A DNA stretch of 64,000 bases from Arsenophonus nasoniae DSM 15247 (GCF_000429565.1 NZ_AUCC01000005.1:1-64000); one strand, 5' to 3'; shown: positions 18,240-29,353, counted from the first letter of the stretch. A program made the numbers and translations. Notes: generated by a model not told the origin, from the sequence alone.

Positions 18240-19208
18240 ATGGCTAACACTTTTTCTTTGATTTTAACGCTGGCGACTTTAATCACAGGGATTATCTGGC
18301 TTATTGATCGTTTTAAATTAGCACCTGCTCGTAAGAAAAAAATGGCGCAGCAGCAAAAGGTTATTGAGGGAAGCATAGAGCAGTCGCATTTAGCAGAAAG
18401 CATACATAAACCATCATGGGTTGATACTTGTTCATCTATTTTTCCGATATTAGCGATTGTATTAGTAATACGCTCATTTATTTATGAGCCGTTTCAAATC
18501 CCATCAGGTTCAATGATGCCTACTTTGTTGGTCGGTGATTTTATACTAGTAGAAAAGTTTGCTTATGGATTAAAAGATCCTGTTACACAAACAACATTAT
18601 TGGAAACAGGAAAACCTAAACGTGGTGATATTGCGGTATTTAAATATCCTAAAGATCCTAGTGTAGATTTTGTTAAGCGTGTTATTGGTCTACCTGGTGA
18701 TAAAATTGTTTATGATCCAGAACAAAAAGAGTTACGTATATACCCGAATTGTTCAATTTCAAACTGTGCGCGAGCGTTACCAATTATCTATTCTTCATTA
18801 AAAGAGAGTGAATGGGCGCTATTTTTTAATATTGATTCTATGGTAGAAAGCCAAAAAGGGAGTTATCAAATTCCGTTGGGTGAACCAGTTCCAACTAATG
18901 CATTACGTCAAGCGGAAAGAATCGAAAAATTAGATGAAACTAGCCATGAAATCTTAGTGATCCCACAAGTGTATACCCAGTCACGTTATCAACAGCCTGG
19001 TTTACCAGACAATGAATGGATAGTTCCGCCTAAACACTATTTTATGATGGGAGATAATCGGGATAATAGTGCAGATAGCCGTATGTGGGGTTTTGTCCCA
19101 GAAGAAAATTTAGTTGGTCGTGCCGTTATTATCTGGTTTAGCCTTGATAAACACGAGGGTGAATGGCCAACAGGGGTACGTTTAAGTCGTATTGGTGCAA
19201 TTAATTAA
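18240..19208 (+). CDS. lepB: Signal peptidase I (LepB)
   Basis: LepB cuts signal peptides from exported proteins at the outer face of the inner membrane. Two N-terminal helices lie at about residues 3-22 and 62-80. The catalytic serine is in [10 protein letters not shown] (about residue 91) and the general-base lysine in [12 protein letters not shown] (about residue 146). The later family boxes [17 protein letters not shown] and GRAVIIWFS are present. The length is 322 against 324 in E. coli. Confidence 0.97.
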   Translation: MANTFSLILTLATLITGIIWLIDRFKLAPARKKKMAQQQKVIEGSIEQSHLAESIHKPSWVDTCSSIFPILAIVLVIRSFIYEPFQIPSGSMMPTLLVGDFILVEKFAYGLKDPVTQTTLLETGKPKRGDIAVFKYPKDPSVDFVKRVIGLPGDKIVYDPEQKELRIYPNCSISNCARALPIIYSSLKESEWALFFNIDSMVESQKGSYQIPLGEPVPTNALRQAERIEKLDETSHEILVIPQVYTQSRYQQPGLPDNEWIVPPKHYFMMGDNRDNSADSRMWGFVPEENLVGRAVIIWFSLDKHEGEWPTGVRLSRIGAIN

Positions 19209-19294
19209 GAAAATAATAAGATAAACTAATCATTGATGCTAAATTGATTTATATAGCAATCGATATAGAATATAGCGAGATAACCAAAAATGAT

Positions 19295-19368
19295 GGTTTC
19301 TTGAACGATATCAGGAAACCTGCCAACGCAACAGCTTTGTAAAAATTAATTTTACAGATCTGTTGCGT
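19295..19368 (+). promoter_or_regulatory. rnc leader hairpins (rncO-like RNase III target)
   Basis: Two stem-loops precede rnc. The first pairs GGTTTC near 19295 with GAAACC ending at 19320. The second is long: ACGCAACAG (19326-19334) pairs with CTGTTGCGT (19360-19368), and inside it TGTAAAA pairs with TTTTACA, giving an almost continuous helix of about 17 pairs. In E. coli a comparable leader (rncO) is cut by RNase III to limit its own expression. The structure is seen; the autoregulation is inferred from E. coli. Confidence 0.6.
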
Positions 19369-19407
19369 ATGCTTTTTGTAATTTGATAATAAAATAATTG
19401 GTAGCAC

Positions 19408-20112
19408 ATGAATTCTTCTTTAATTGAGTGGTCAGAGCGGCAAGAAATTAAACAGCTACAGCGTAAGCTTGGCTATGCTTTTAAACAAATTGAATTATTG
19501 AAGCAAGCATTAACTCATCGTAGTGCTAGCAGTGGTCACAATGAGAGATTGGAGTTTTTAGGCGATTCAATCCTTAGTTTTGTGATTGCTAATGATCTTT
19601 ACCATCGTTTTCCTAAAGTTGATGAAGGCGATATGAGTCGTATGCGAGCAACATTGGTCAGAGGTAATACCCTGGCTGAGCTTGCACGAGAATTTGATTT
19701 GGGCGAATGTTTGCGTTTAGGGCCAGGTGAATTAAAAAGTGGTGGTTTTCGTCGAGAATCAATATTGGCAGATACTATCGAAGCTTTAATTGGCAGTATT
19801 TTTTTAGATAGTGATATTCAAACCACTGAACGAATTGTTTTGGCTTGGTATGACACTCGATTAATAGAAATTAGCCCCGGTGATAAGCAAAAAGATCCTA
19901 AAACACGTTTACAAGAGTATTTACAGGGACGCCATCTACCTTTACCTAGTTATTTGGTAGTTCGAGTTCGCGGTGAAGCGCACGATCAGGAATTTACTAT
20001 TCATTGTCAGGTTAGTGGTATAAAGGAACCTGTTGAAGGCGTGGGTTCAAGTCGTCGTAAGGCTGAACAAGCAGCCGCTGAGCAGGCATTAAAAATATTG
20101 GAGCTTGAATGA
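19408..20112 (+). CDS. rnc: Ribonuclease III
   Basis: RNase III cuts double-stranded RNA, including the rRNA precursor. The 234-residue protein has the signature [11 protein letters not shown] near residue 45, the catalytic Asp/Glu pair continued in [12 protein letters not shown] near residue 125, and a C-terminal double-stranded RNA-binding domain ([12 protein letters not shown] to [15 protein letters not shown]). The N-terminus is about 8 residues longer than in E. coli. It overlaps era by four bases (ATGA). Confidence 0.97.
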   Translation: MNSSLIEWSERQEIKQLQRKLGYAFKQIELLKQALTHRSASSGHNERLEFLGDSILSFVIANDLYHRFPKVDEGDMSRMRATLVRGNTLAELAREFDLGECLRLGPGELKSGGFRRESILADTIEALIGSIFLDSDIQTTERIVLAWYDTRLIEISPGDKQKDPKTRLQEYLQGRHLPLPSYLVVRVRGEAHDQEFTIHCQVSGIKEPVEGVGSSRRKAEQAAAEQALKILELE

Positions 20113-21017
20113 GCAAACCAAAAACTTATTGTGGATTTGTCGCTATTGTAGGGCGTCCAAATGTGGGTAAATCAACATTACTGAACCAATTACTCGGGCA
20201 AAAGGTTTCTATTACTTCTCGTAAACCACAGACAACCCGTCATCGCATCATGGGAATTGAGACAGAAAATAATTATCAAACGATTTATGTCGATACACCC
20301 GGATTGCATGTAGAAGAAAAGCGCGCAATAAATCGTTTAATGAATCGGGCAGCAAGTAGTTCAATTGGTGATGTGGAACTCATTATTTTTGTTGTTGAAG
20401 GTACACATTGGACAACTGATGATGAAATGGTGATAAATAAACTGCGTCATTTGCCTTGTCCGGTATTATTAGTGATCAATAAAATTGATAATGTGGTGAA
20501 TAAAACTCACTTACTACCTCATATTGAATTTCTTAGCAAGCAAATGAATTTTCTGGATATTGTGCCGATTAGTGCGGAAAAAGGTACCGGTATCGATATT
20601 ATTACTAAAATTGTCCGTCAACATATGCCAGAAGCAGCACATCATTTTCCAGCAGACTATATTACCGATCGTTCACAACGCTTTATGGCTTCTGAAATTA
20701 TTCGTGAAAAGTTAATGCGTTTTCTTGGCGATGAACTACCCTATTCAGTCACAGTTGAAATTGAGCAATTCGTGGTAAATGAACGTGGTGGCTATAATAT
20801 TCATGGCCTGATTTTGGTTAAAAGAGATGGCCAGAAAAAAATGGTTATTGGCAATAAAGGTAGCAAAATTAAGAAAATTGGCATCGAAGCTCGGATGGAT
20901 ATGGAAAAACTTTTTTCGACTAAAGTTCATCTTGAACTTTGGGTGAAAGTTAAAGCTGGATGGGCCGATGATGAACGTGCACTGCGTAGTTTAGGCTACA
21001 TGGATGATCTTCATTAA
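20109..21017 (+). CDS. era: GTPase Era
   Basis: Era is an essential GTPase that binds the 3' end of 16S rRNA and guides 30S maturation. The G domain has [18 protein letters not shown] near residue 14, the switch II DTPGLH, and NKID near residue 124. The KH domain near the C-terminus holds [21 protein letters not shown]. It is 302 residues, as in E. coli, and follows rnc with overlapping stop and start. Confidence 0.97.
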   Translation: MSKPKTYCGFVAIVGRPNVGKSTLLNQLLGQKVSITSRKPQTTRHRIMGIETENNYQTIYVDTPGLHVEEKRAINRLMNRAASSSIGDVELIIFVVEGTHWTTDDEMVINKLRHLPCPVLLVINKIDNVVNKTHLLPHIEFLSKQMNFLDIVPISAEKGTGIDIITKIVRQHMPEAAHHFPADYITDRSQRFMASEIIREKLMRFLGDELPYSVTVEIEQFVVNERGGYNIHGLILVKRDGQKKMVIGNKGSKIKKIGIEARMDMEKLFSTKVHLELWVKVKAGWADDERALRSLGYMDDLH

Positions 21018-21028
21018 GGTGGATTTCC

Positions 21029-21742
21029 GTGGACGGTTGGCAACGTGCATTTGTACTTCATACTCGCCCTTATAGTGAAACGAGTTTATTATTAGATTTT
21101 TTCACCGAAAATGAGGGGCGAATTCGACTATTGGCTAAAGGTGCTCGTAGCCGTCGTTCTAATTTAAAAGGCTGTTTACAACCTTTTACGCCCTTGCTGA
21201 TCCGTTGGGGAGGCAAGGGAGAAATGAAAACGTTGCGTAGTGCAGAACCGATTTCTTTAGCGCTTCCATTTACCGGTACTGTGCTGTACAGCGGTCTATA
21301 TGTTAATGAATTGCTTGCACGAGTTTTAGCCCAAAATATTCCCTATCAAAGCCTATTTTTTGAATACCTTACCTGTTTGCAAATATTAGCTGGCAGTGAA
21401 TCTACGCCGGAACATGCATTACGCCGTTTTGAATTATCATTGTTATCGCATTTAGGTTATGGTGTTGATTTTTTACATTGTTCCGGTAGTGGTGAACCGG
21501 TAATAAATGGCATGACTTACCGTTATCGGGAAGAGAAAGGTTTTATTGCCAGTTTGGTTATTGATCATTTGAGTTTTACCGGCAAGCAACTTAAGGCATT
21601 TGCCTGTCGTGAGTTTCCTGATGTTGATACACTAAAAGCAGCCAAGCGTTTTACGCGTATTGCGCTGAAACCTTATTTGGGGGGAACTCCATTAAAAAGC
21701 CGCGAGCTTTTTTACCAGCTCATATTGCCTAAAACGCGTTGA
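21029..21742 (+). CDS. recO: DNA repair protein RecO
   Basis: RecO works with RecF and RecR to load RecA onto SSB-coated DNA and can anneal complementary strands. The N-terminal OB fold shows [21 protein letters not shown] and [19 protein letters not shown]; the helical C-terminal part includes [16 protein letters not shown]. The start is a GTG at 21029 with AAGGTGG upstream, 12 bases after era. The length of 237 is close to E. coli (242). Confidence 0.95.
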   Translation: MDGWQRAFVLHTRPYSETSLLLDFFTENEGRIRLLAKGARSRRSNLKGCLQPFTPLLIRWGGKGEMKTLRSAEPISLALPFTGTVLYSGLYVNELLARVLAQNIPYQSLFFEYLTCLQILAGSESTPEHALRRFELSLLSHLGYGVDFLHCSGSGEPVINGMTYRYREEKGFIASLVIDHLSFTGKQLKAFACREFPDVDTLKAAKRFTRIALKPYLGGTPLKSRELFYQLILPKTR

Positions 21743-21827
21743 AGCTGGGACATAAACCTATTTGAAGATATTATGATTGCATGGATAAATGAAATTCAAA
21801 CTATGAGATGGATAACAGGAGTTTAAT

Positions 21828-22559
21828 ATGGCAGAGTTATTATTAGGCGTTAATATTGATCATGTTGCCACAGTGCGCAATGCACGGGGAACCCAATATC
21901 CGGATCCGGTACATGCTGCATTTCTTGCTGAACAAGCTGGTGCAGATGGGATCACGGTTCATTTGCGCGAAGATCGCCGCCATATTACTGATCGTGATGT
22001 TCAGTTACTTCGCCAGACTTTACAAACCCGAATGAATCTGGAGATGGCAATAACGGATGAGATGGTCAATTTTGCCTGTCTGATAAAACCTCAATTTTGC
22101 TGCCTGGTACCAGAGCGACGTGAAGAAGTTACGACGGAAGGTGGGCTTGACGTTTTTGGGCAACAAGCGTTAGTCGCAACGGCGGTAAAACAACTAGCTA
22201 AAGCAGGTATCACGGTTTCGTTGTTCATTGATCCTAACGATAAACAAATTGATGCAGCAGTGGAAATTGGAGCGCCCTTTATTGAAATTCATACCGGTGC
22301 CTATGCCAACGCTAAGAGCCAGTTAAAGCAGGAAGAAGAGTTTAAACGTATTAAGCAAGCCGTAAGCCATGCCACTGCGAAAAACCTTAAGGTCAATGCG
22401 GGTCATGGGCTAACTTACCATAATGTTCAACCTATTGCCCAGTTGCCAGATATCTATGAACTTAATATTGGTCATGCAATTATTGGGCGAGCCCTTTTTA
22501 GTGGCATGGCGGCGGCAGTGAGTGATATGAAGAAAATTCTTCGTGAGGCACGTAGTTAA
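21828..22559 (+). CDS. pdxJ: Pyridoxine 5'-phosphate synthase PdxJ
   Basis: PdxJ joins 1-deoxy-xylulose 5-phosphate and 3-amino-1-hydroxyacetone 1-phosphate to form pyridoxine 5'-phosphate, the last ring-forming step of vitamin B6 synthesis. The TIM-barrel protein shows [18 protein letters not shown] at the start, HLREDRRHI, the catalytic glutamate in EMAITDEM, and [13 protein letters not shown]. It has 243 residues, the usual length. Its TAA overlaps the acpS ATG by one base. Confidence 0.97.
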   Translation: MAELLLGVNIDHVATVRNARGTQYPDPVHAAFLAEQAGADGITVHLREDRRHITDRDVQLLRQTLQTRMNLEMAITDEMVNFACLIKPQFCCLVPERREEVTTEGGLDVFGQQALVATAVKQLAKAGITVSLFIDPNDKQIDAAVEIGAPFIEIHTGAYANAKSQLKQEEEFKRIKQAVSHATAKNLKVNAGHGLTYHNVQPIAQLPDIYELNIGHAIIGRALFSGMAAAVSDMKKILREARS

Positions 22560-22939
22560 TGGCGATTATTGGATTGGGTACAGACCTGGTTGAAATTGTA
22601 CGGATTGAGCAAATTATTGAGCGTCTAGAGGAGCGTCTGGCAAAGCGTATATTGTCCGCTCAAGAATGGTGGCAATATCAAAATCACTCTCAGCCAGTCC
22701 GTTTTTTGGCTAAGCGCTTTGCTGTTAAAGAAGCAGCCGCAAAAGCTTTAGGAACGGGGATCCGAAATGGTTTAGCACTTAATCAATTTGAAGTTTTTAA
22801 TGATGAGTTAGGAAAGCCTGGGCTGAATTTGTTAGGGCAAGCAAAAATATTGGCTGGTTCATTAGGCGTGCAACATATTCATGTATCATTATCTGATGAA
22901 CAAAATTATGCTTGTGCCACGGTGATTATGGAAAGTTAA
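22559..22939 (+). CDS. acpS: Holo-ACP synthase AcpS
   Basis: AcpS transfers 4'-phosphopantetheine from CoA to acyl carrier protein. The 126-residue protein has the two family motifs [12 protein letters not shown] at residue 5 and [15 protein letters not shown] near residue 57, which bind Mg and CoA. It is coupled to pdxJ and overlaps the 3' end of the convergent yfhL by four bases. Confidence 0.97.
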   Translation: MAIIGLGTDLVEIVRIEQIIERLEERLAKRILSAQEWWQYQNHSQPVRFLAKRFAVKEAAAKALGTGIRNGLALNQFEVFNDELGKPGLNLLGQAKILAGSLGVQHIHVSLSDEQNYACATVIMES

Positions 22940-23196
22940 ATTTTATCGGCATGATGTAATAAGACAAATTTATCCCATAATTGTTCTTCTGTTTCAGGAT
23001 TATCAGGATCTTTGACAATGGTATTGCTGATCGGACAAACGGATTGGCAAGTTGGCTTATCATAGTGGCCAATACATTCAGTACAAAGATTGGGATTGAT
23101 CTGGTAAAACGCTTCTCCCATTGAAATTGCTTCATTAGGACATTCTGGTTCACACATATCACAGTTGATACAGCGTTTTGTTATTAATAAGGACAT
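22936..23196 (-). CDS. yfhL: YfhL-type 2[4Fe-4S] ferredoxin
   Basis: This 86-residue ferredoxin has two cluster motifs: [11 protein letters not shown] near residue 9, and [18 protein letters not shown] in the second half, with the longer spacing typical of the YfhL/Alvin ferredoxins. Such proteins have unusual, very low potentials; the physiological partner is not settled. It sits, as in E. coli, convergent with acpS. Its neighbours in E. coli (murR-like yfhH and pgpC) are replaced here. Confidence 0.95.
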   Translation of the reverse strand: MSLLITKRCINCDMCEPECPNEAISMGEAFYQINPNLCTECIGHYDKPTCQSVCPISNTIVKDPDNPETEEQLWDKFVLLHHADKI

Positions 23197-23598
23197 ATCA
23201 ATATATTATAAGTAATTTGGATAAATATCAGTAAGTTATGTATGAAAAACATTAGTTAATTTTATCTATAATTGATAATTTCGTACAGTCTATTTTGAAA
23301 AAAACAATTCAGTAATACAATAGTAGCCAAACATATCGCTTTTACTATCTTAACTATGTAAAGGGATATGAGCATTAAATTTATTGTTTTTGTGCTAAAA
23401 ACAAATTCAATGCTAGTCAGAATAATACAAAGACAAAAAACTGATTCTGATGAATATTGAGATGTTTTAGAGCGCTGAAAGTTTCGTGTAAATCCTTTAC
23501 ATAAACTCATACATGAAATCTATTATTGCAGCAGCTAAGCCTATTTTAAACATTTAGCTAAATCGTGTCGATCTAAATAGCAAAAAATATAATCTAAG
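23197..23598. other. Gene-poor stretch with possible decayed membrane-protein remnant
   Basis: No intact gene is convincing. On the minus strand an 82-codon frame (23510-23262) exists, and a second frame across the same bases reads SALKHLNIHQNQFFVFVLF before stops. The latter resembles, by eye only, the N-terminal membrane part of EptA-type phosphoethanolamine transferases. It may be the remnant of a third gene of the same type. No ribosome site stands before either frame. Confidence 0.3.
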
Positions 23599-23623
23599 GC
23601 TGGATTTCAAATTGAAATCCAGC
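23599..23623 (-). terminator. Perfect hairpin after the phosphoethanolamine transferase gene
   Basis: Two perfect 12-base arms (GCTGGATTTCAA and TTGAAATCCAGC) are separated by one base. The hairpin lies about 22 bases after the stop of the minus-strand gene. There is only a weak T run, so termination is likely but not certain. Confidence 0.6.
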
Positions 23624-23644
23624 AATATATTTACTGGGTAATTG

Positions 23645-25177
23645 TTATTCCATTAATGAGAATGGTAAAATATTTTCATTGGCTGTTAATATTCTATCAT
23701 ATTCCCTTTCGTTTCTAAGAATATTTTTATCAATTTCATAGCCAAGAAGTTCTGATAAGATATATTTATTCATCAAACCACTCAAATATCCGTCTTTATT
23801 ACGAAAAGATTCAATAAAATCACAATTGAAACGATTATTGGTTGATTTATACATAAAGGGGATCAAATATTGTTCTCTTCCCTTTTCTAATCCATGACCC
23901 ACATTAACAATCTCACCATGATCGGCGGTATAAATTAAATTAAAATCTATTTTCTTTTCATTAATGACTTTAAAAATATCATTAATGATTCGGTCAGTAT
24001 GATGAATGGTAAGATCATAATTTTCTGCGTTTGGTAATGCTTTTTTATCTATTTCATCATAGTTGTTATAGGGTAAATGATTACCATAAAGATGAATAAT
24101 AATAAATCGCTTTTGGGCATTATCAGACAACACTTTTACTAACAGGTTAGCTAATTTATTATCATTATAATCGGTTAATTTTAAATCATTGCTTTTTTGA
24201 GCGATAAAACCATATTTAGAACCATGCAGCCCTTGTATTTCTTGCGAACCTAACCAATATGTTTTATATCCATTGGCTTTTGCCATTTCAATAATAGATT
24301 TATTGTTGAACAGGTTATCTTCATTTTCAGGCGTATGGAAAGCTAGTGTCATTGACAAGGAATCACGGGTTATCGGTGAACTAGAATGGGCATTATTCAC
24401 GATGCAACTATTTGAGGTAGAAAATAGTTTTGTCATATGGGGTGTGGTATCAAAATGATAACCATAAGCACTATAACGTGAGTATAGTGAAGCTTCACCC
24501 ATGATTAATATAATGTTTTTGTTATCATTGTCTTTTTTTGCCACTATTGCATGATTAAATTTTTCAATCTCTGCTATATTTGCATATTTATTATTATCAT
24601 ATGATGAAATTAATAAATAAACCGCATCACCAAATATTAAAGGGACTTTATCATGAAAAAAAATCCCAAGTTGTTTTTTATCTTCTTTGATATCAGAAAT
24701 TAATCTGTTTTCATCTTTTATATCTATAATAACTAAGATAATAGAAAGTGTTGTAAACGATAGTACTGAGTACAATAATAGAGACGTATTCGCTAAATTT
24801 TTCTTAATTATGGTTATCAGATAAAATAAAAAAGCAGTAAATATCAATGAAGGTAAAATTAATTTTAAAAATAAACTGCCTAACATAAATAGCGCTTCAT
24901 TTATGTTTGTTTCAAGAATGGAATGAAGAACGGAAATTGTTATATTTCCGTTAAAATTTAACGAATATATAACTTTTATGTTGATAAGAAATAGAAAAGT
25001 TAACCCTATTAATTTTCGTAAATTATTATTACTCAGTATTAAAAAGAGAGTTATTAAGAGAATAGTAAAAGTAGATATATGCGGTAACCTTGCATCAACT
25101 TTAAAAATAAAAATATTTAATAAAAGCGAAAATATAAATAATAATAATAAGATTATATAGTTAATGTATTTTTTCAT
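23645..25177 (-). CDS. Phosphoethanolamine transferase, sulfatase superfamily
   Basis: This 510-residue inner-membrane enzyme belongs to the EptA/CptA group, which moves phosphoethanolamine from phosphatidylethanolamine to surface or periplasmic sugars. Five membrane helices occupy about residues 5-155, with the family segment SILETNINEAL near residue 90. The periplasmic catalytic domain has the metal ligand Glu228 (MGEAS), the nucleophile Thr270 (SSPITRDSL), and the ligands in TADHGE and VGHGLEKGRE near residue 415. Which acceptor it uses (lipid A, core or glucan) cannot be told. It shares strand with an OpgE-like gene 417 bases upstream. The region replaces murR-pgpC of E. coli. Confidence 0.85.
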   Translation of the reverse strand: MKKYINYIILLLLFIFSLLLNIFIFKVDARLPHISTFTILLITLFLILSNNNLRKLIGLTFLFLINIKVIYSLNFNGNITISVLHSILETNINEALFMLGSLFLKLILPSLIFTAFLFYLITIIKKNLANTSLLLYSVLSFTTLSIILVIIDIKDENRLISDIKEDKKQLGIFFHDKVPLIFGDAVYLLISSYDNNKYANIAEIEKFNHAIVAKKDNDNKNIILIMGEASLYSRYSAYGYHFDTTPHMTKLFSTSNSCIVNNAHSSSPITRDSLSMTLAFHTPENEDNLFNNKSIIEMAKANGYKTYWLGSQEIQGLHGSKYGFIAQKSNDLKLTDYNDNKLANLLVKVLSDNAQKRFIIIHLYGNHLPYNNYDEIDKKALPNAENYDLTIHHTDRIINDIFKVINEKKIDFNLIYTADHGEIVNVGHGLEKGREQYLIPFMYKSTNNRFNCDFIESFRNKDGYLSGLMNKYILSELLGYEIDKNILRNEREYDRILTANENILPFSLME

Positions 25178-25594
25178 ATGGTTAAGCTAACTATGTAACA
25201 AAAAAAGAATTTTTTCTGTTAATTACGTAGAAAATATTTTAATGTGCTTCAATAGCAGGTTAGTGCCTCCATGCATGCTTAGTATTTTTGTATTACTAAG
25301 ATCAAATGAGATTACTAACAATTAATGCTAATTCAAAAACTAAAAGATAATATAAGACTATAAGTTTATTATTTTATTCTTTATCACACTCTATAATATA
25401 TTTGGAGTAATTAATAGTGACATTTAAAGTTTTATTTAAAATATTAGTTAGATCATCAAATTAGTAAAAAGCTGCATTTATTTTTAGCTTTGTAGCGAAA
25501 ATAAACACAACTTATTTTATATTGTACACAATAAATTATCAGACTAAAACAATAATATTATACCCTATTAGTTGTTTTGGTATTTTGCATTCTG
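25178..25594. other. AT-rich intergenic region between two phosphoethanolamine transferase genes
   Basis: I see no gene here. A short palindrome (TATTGT-AC-ACAATA, near 25527) may be an operator or chance. The promoter of the 23645-25177 gene should be here. I found no convincing PmrA box. Confidence 0.4.
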
Positions 25595-27121
25595 TTATGG
25601 CGCCATATCGGCCGGTAATTTTCTATAGTCAATGCGTTTATTACTAAAGTCAATGACACTATTTTGTTGTGAACAAATATCGTTTGAAATCATATGACAG
25701 GAGTGGTCAATACTGGGATCGTCAATACCTGACCATTCAGAAAATAGACTTAAAAAGTTAATTCCACTTCTGCCAGCGTTGATGTACTGCCGGTTGATAG
25801 AATTATGAGAGCTAATAAATAGTGGTACTTCATAATCTTGACGATATTGGTCATTATGGGTGAGTTTAAGGTCACTCGGATTGTTTTTATTGACGAAACC
25901 CAAACCATGATCAGAAAAGTATATCATGCTCCATTTTGAGTGGCTGTCAGTTAAATATTGATGAATAGTTGCCAGTAGCTGATCCGTATTTTTTATGCTC
26001 TGGATATAACATGAGATCTCTTTACTTTTATAAAAAATATCATAATGATTATCAGTTCTGGCGCAGGCGCGAGGATGACTACCCATTAAATGAACAATAA
26101 TCAATTTTTTGGCCTGAGGGGCTTTGATTGCTGCTGCAATTTGCGGTAGTAATTCATCATCATTGCTCTCTTTGCTATTATTATAACTTCCTCTTTTAAG
26201 GAAAAATGGCTGGTCGGCTTTTTTCCCCAGCGAGGCAATCGGTGTGTCATAGATACCAACCGCTCCCTGATTTGACAGCCAATAAGTAGTAAATCCCCAC
26301 TTTTTAGTGAGCGCAATAACGCTATTAGCTAATTTAGGAGGCTGAGTTAGCGAATGAGTTAATGATGGTACGGTTGTTGAGGCGGCTGAAATATAATGAT
26401 TGAATATAATACCATTAGCAGCATCCATAAATGGGGTATCATTAATTGGAAAGCCATAAACATGCATAAAGTCGCGTCTAGCGCTTTCACCAATCACCAT
26501 AACATAGGTATCATAGGGTGTGGCAGCATTGTTTGGCTGGAAATCATCTTTTTGTGCAATTAAGCTAAAAAGCTTTTCCGTCTCGCCTTTCGCCTCATAG
26601 GTATCTTTGATAAATTTAATTTCTGGATAACCACTATTTAAAATATCAAATTCACCTATTTCTTTATAATCTTTTATTGGGCCATAGAAAAGAAACAGCA
26701 GAAAAGTAATAAAAGCCCAAACCTTTATTTTTTTTGCGCTATTAAGCTTGAATTTTGCACAGAAAAAACCGAACAGTAAAATAAATAATGATCCAATATA
26801 AAGATAATATGGAATATTAGTAATAAATTCTATTGCTTCATGTAAATTGGTGTAAGTAACTGATGTTGCTATGGTGAGTGAGGGCGCACCATATAGAAAC
26901 CTGGCCGGAAAATATAGCGCTGCAATAATTGTAAATATGATAATAAATCCACAATATATTATCCGTAATGGACTGATAACGATGAGTAATGCAACGATAC
27001 CCGCTGTATAGTTTAGCCTTGGTGGATAACCTAAAGCGTAATGAATTAAGCTAAATAATATAGTAAGTAGCAATATTTTTAGCAAAAAATACTGATTGTT
27101 ATTTATTAATTTTTTTATCAT
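25595..27121 (-). CDS. opgE: OpgE-like phosphoethanolamine transferase
   Basis: The 508-residue protein is similar to E. coli OpgE (YbiP), which adds phosphoethanolamine to osmoregulated periplasmic glucans. Matching parts include GYPPRLNYTAG in the membrane region, FLYGAPSLTIAT, the metal ligand Glu212 in VIGESARRDFMHVYG, the nucleophile threonine at 249 or 250 (AASTTVPSLT), YWLSNQGAVGIYDT, LIIVHLMGSHPRAC and YFSDHGLGF. Five N-terminal helices span about residues 10-148. In E. coli the gene lies elsewhere, so its position here is a lineage feature. The assignment to OpgE rather than a close paralogue is by remembered sequence. Confidence 0.8.
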   Translation of the reverse strand: MIKKLINNNQYFLLKILLLTILFSLIHYALGYPPRLNYTAGIVALLIVISPLRIIYCGFIIIFTIIAALYFPARFLYGAPSLTIATSVTYTNLHEAIEFITNIPYYLYIGSLFILLFGFFCAKFKLNSAKKIKVWAFITFLLFLFYGPIKDYKEIGEFDILNSGYPEIKFIKDTYEAKGETEKLFSLIAQKDDFQPNNAATPYDTYVMVIGESARRDFMHVYGFPINDTPFMDAANGIIFNHYISAASTTVPSLTHSLTQPPKLANSVIALTKKWGFTTYWLSNQGAVGIYDTPIASLGKKADQPFFLKRGSYNNSKESNDDELLPQIAAAIKAPQAKKLIIVHLMGSHPRACARTDNHYDIFYKSKEISCYIQSIKNTDQLLATIHQYLTDSHSKWSMIYFSDHGLGFVNKNNPSDLKLTHNDQYRQDYEVPLFISSHNSINRQYINAGRSGINFLSLFSEWSGIDDPSIDHSCHMISNDICSQQNSVIDFSNKRIDYRKLPADMAP

Positions 27122-27314
27122 TTAATATACACGTGTTAATTAGGTTACTATCTTTAATGAAAGATGAGCAGGGTCGAATAGACTAAATTTATGTAATAGC
27201 ATAGCTTATGTTACAGATGATTTAGCAAGGTAATCTATTATCTGTTCCAGTGTTATTAAACCATAGATTGATATTATGTTATAACAACTTTTACCCTATA
27301 AGTTAATTTTTTGA

Positions 27315-27821
<507 letters not shown>

Positions 27822-27828
27822 ATTAAAT

Positions 27829-27862
27829 CTGCCTAAGCAGCTTAGTGAGGCTACTTAGGCAG
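27829..27862. terminator. Bidirectional hairpin between tadA and mltF
   Basis: CTGCCTAAG (27829-27837) pairs perfectly with CTTAGGCAG (27854-27862), directly after the tadA stop and near the end of the convergent mltF. Confidence 0.65.
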
Positions 27863-27901
27863 AAGTAAAGGCTAATACTATTTTAGTAATGATTGGCAAA
27901 A

Positions 27902-29353
27902 TTAATCACTACTTTCTTTTTTACTGCTGGCTCTAGAGAATAAAAGCGGATCCCTGGCGGCAAGCTGCATATTTTGATTCATTTCCTTATTCTGTAGGTA
28001 ACCCACCAAGCTTTGGTGATAACGGCGAATATTTTCCACATAACGATAGGCTTCATAGCCACGTGCATAACCGTAGGTTAATTTAGCAAAATATTTTTTC
28101 TTACTGAGTAAGGGAAGTCTAGCTTTTACATCTAACCAACTGTCTGGATCACCACCTTGTAGGAGTGTCAGTTTCCTGGCATCAAGCATATGACCCAATC
28201 CCATATTATAAGCTGATAATGCAAACCAAATACGATCATCAGGCGCAATAGTGGTTGGTAAGCGTGACATCAGATATTGTAAATAAGCAGCGCCACCTTT
28301 AATACTTTCCTCTGGATCCAGCCTATCTGACACACCCATAGTTTGTGCGGTAGGTACGGTAAGCATCATTAAACCACGAACACCCGTTGGTGATGTGGCA
28401 AGTGGATCCCAGTGGGATTCTTGCCAGGAAATTGCTGCGAGTAGCCGCCAATCCATATCTTCTGCATATTTTTTGAACAGATGTTTATAGGTTGGCAAAG
28501 TTTTATTAATCGCAGTAATAAATGAAAGCGTATCAAAATAATCAAAGCTAGCAACATGGCCAAAATATTTTTCATCTAAGCGGGTTAAAAGTTCTTCTTC
28601 TTTGCTTTTATTGAAGAAGTCTAACATTGCTGCATTTAGACTATTATCTTTTGAGCGTTTCATATACCAATTAAGGCTATGATCGTCGCTAACATTAAAA
28701 GCAACTGCAATGTTTGGATGAATGCGTTGCTGCATGGCGACGACAATAGAGTTTTCTAAGGTATAATCAATTTTTCCTTCAGCTAGCAGTTGTAATAACT
28801 CAGTCGCATTATAATGACTGGTTTCTTCCCACTGGAGATTAGGGTATTTTTGCTTCAACCGTTGCAGTGTACTAGCGTGTACTGAATCTGTGGCAACGAC
28901 AAACTTCCCTTTTATATCATTCAAAGAGCGTGGACGATTTATCCCTTTGCGATAAATCAGTTGTTGTGAAACGGTATAGTAGGCAGGTCCCGGCTGTGCT
29001 CTATCGAGGCGCTTCTCATTGTAGAGAAGTCCTGCAGTAATGAAGTCACTATTACCGTTTTCTAGATCATTAAAAAGCTGATTGATATTTGAACGTACAT
29101 TGATACGTAGCTTTACGCCAAGGTAATCGGCAAAGCGTTTGGTCAGTTCGTAATCAAATCCGCTTGCTTCTTGCTTATCGTTAAAGGACATAAGTGGTGA
29201 ATTAATGGTACTTACACGTAGTTCACCACGAGAAATAATTCTCTTTACCTGGTCTTGCTGCTGGTTGGGCCACTCAATATTAAGTGCAATGACACCAACA
29301 GAAATTATAGAGACAATAACGATAACAAGATAATTAATTCTAATATTAATCAA
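27902..29353 (-). CDS. mltF: Membrane-bound lytic transglycosylase F
   Basis: MltF cuts the glycan strands of peptidoglycan in the periplasm and is attached to the outer membrane. After an N-terminal hydrophobic segment (residues 5-24), an extracellular-binding-protein-type domain runs to about residue 265 (RVSTINSPLMSFND... FDYELTKRFADYLG). The lysozyme-like domain follows with catalytic glutamate in ISWQESHWDPLATSPTGVRGLMML near residue 310 and later FALSAYNMGLGHMLDAR. The 483 residues agree with E. coli (518) apart from a shorter tail. It diverges from purL. Confidence 0.95.
   Translation of the reverse strand: MINIRINYLVIVIVSIISVGVIALNIEWPNQQQDQVKRIISRGELRVSTINSPLMSFNDKQEASGFDYELTKRFADYLGVKLRINVRSNINQLFNDLENGNSDFITAGLLYNEKRLDRAQPGPAYYTVSQQLIYRKGINRPRSLNDIKGKFVVATDSVHASTLQRLKQKYPNLQWEETSHYNATELLQLLAEGKIDYTLENSIVVAMQQRIHPNIAVAFNVSDDHSLNWYMKRSKDNSLNAAMLDFFNKSKEEELLTRLDEKYFGHVASFDYFDTLSFITAINKTLPTYKHLFKKYAEDMDWRLLAAISWQESHWDPLATSPTGVRGLMMLTVPTAQTMGVSDRLDPEESIKGGAAYLQYLMSRLPTTIAPDDRIWFALSAYNMGLGHMLDARKLTLLQGGDPDSWLDVKARLPLLSKKKYFAKLTYGYARGYEAYRYVENIRRYHQSLVGYLQNKEMNQNMQLAARDPLLFSRASSKKESSD

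Noticed and set aside
23262-23510. Minus-strand 82-codon frame as a gene
   Set aside because: No ribosome site and low-complexity hydrophobic sequence; another frame over the same bases looks more protein-like, so it is described only as a possible remnant.
25178-25594. PmrA box before the phosphoethanolamine transferase gene
   Set aside because: No paired TTAA half-sites with the right 5-base spacing were found.
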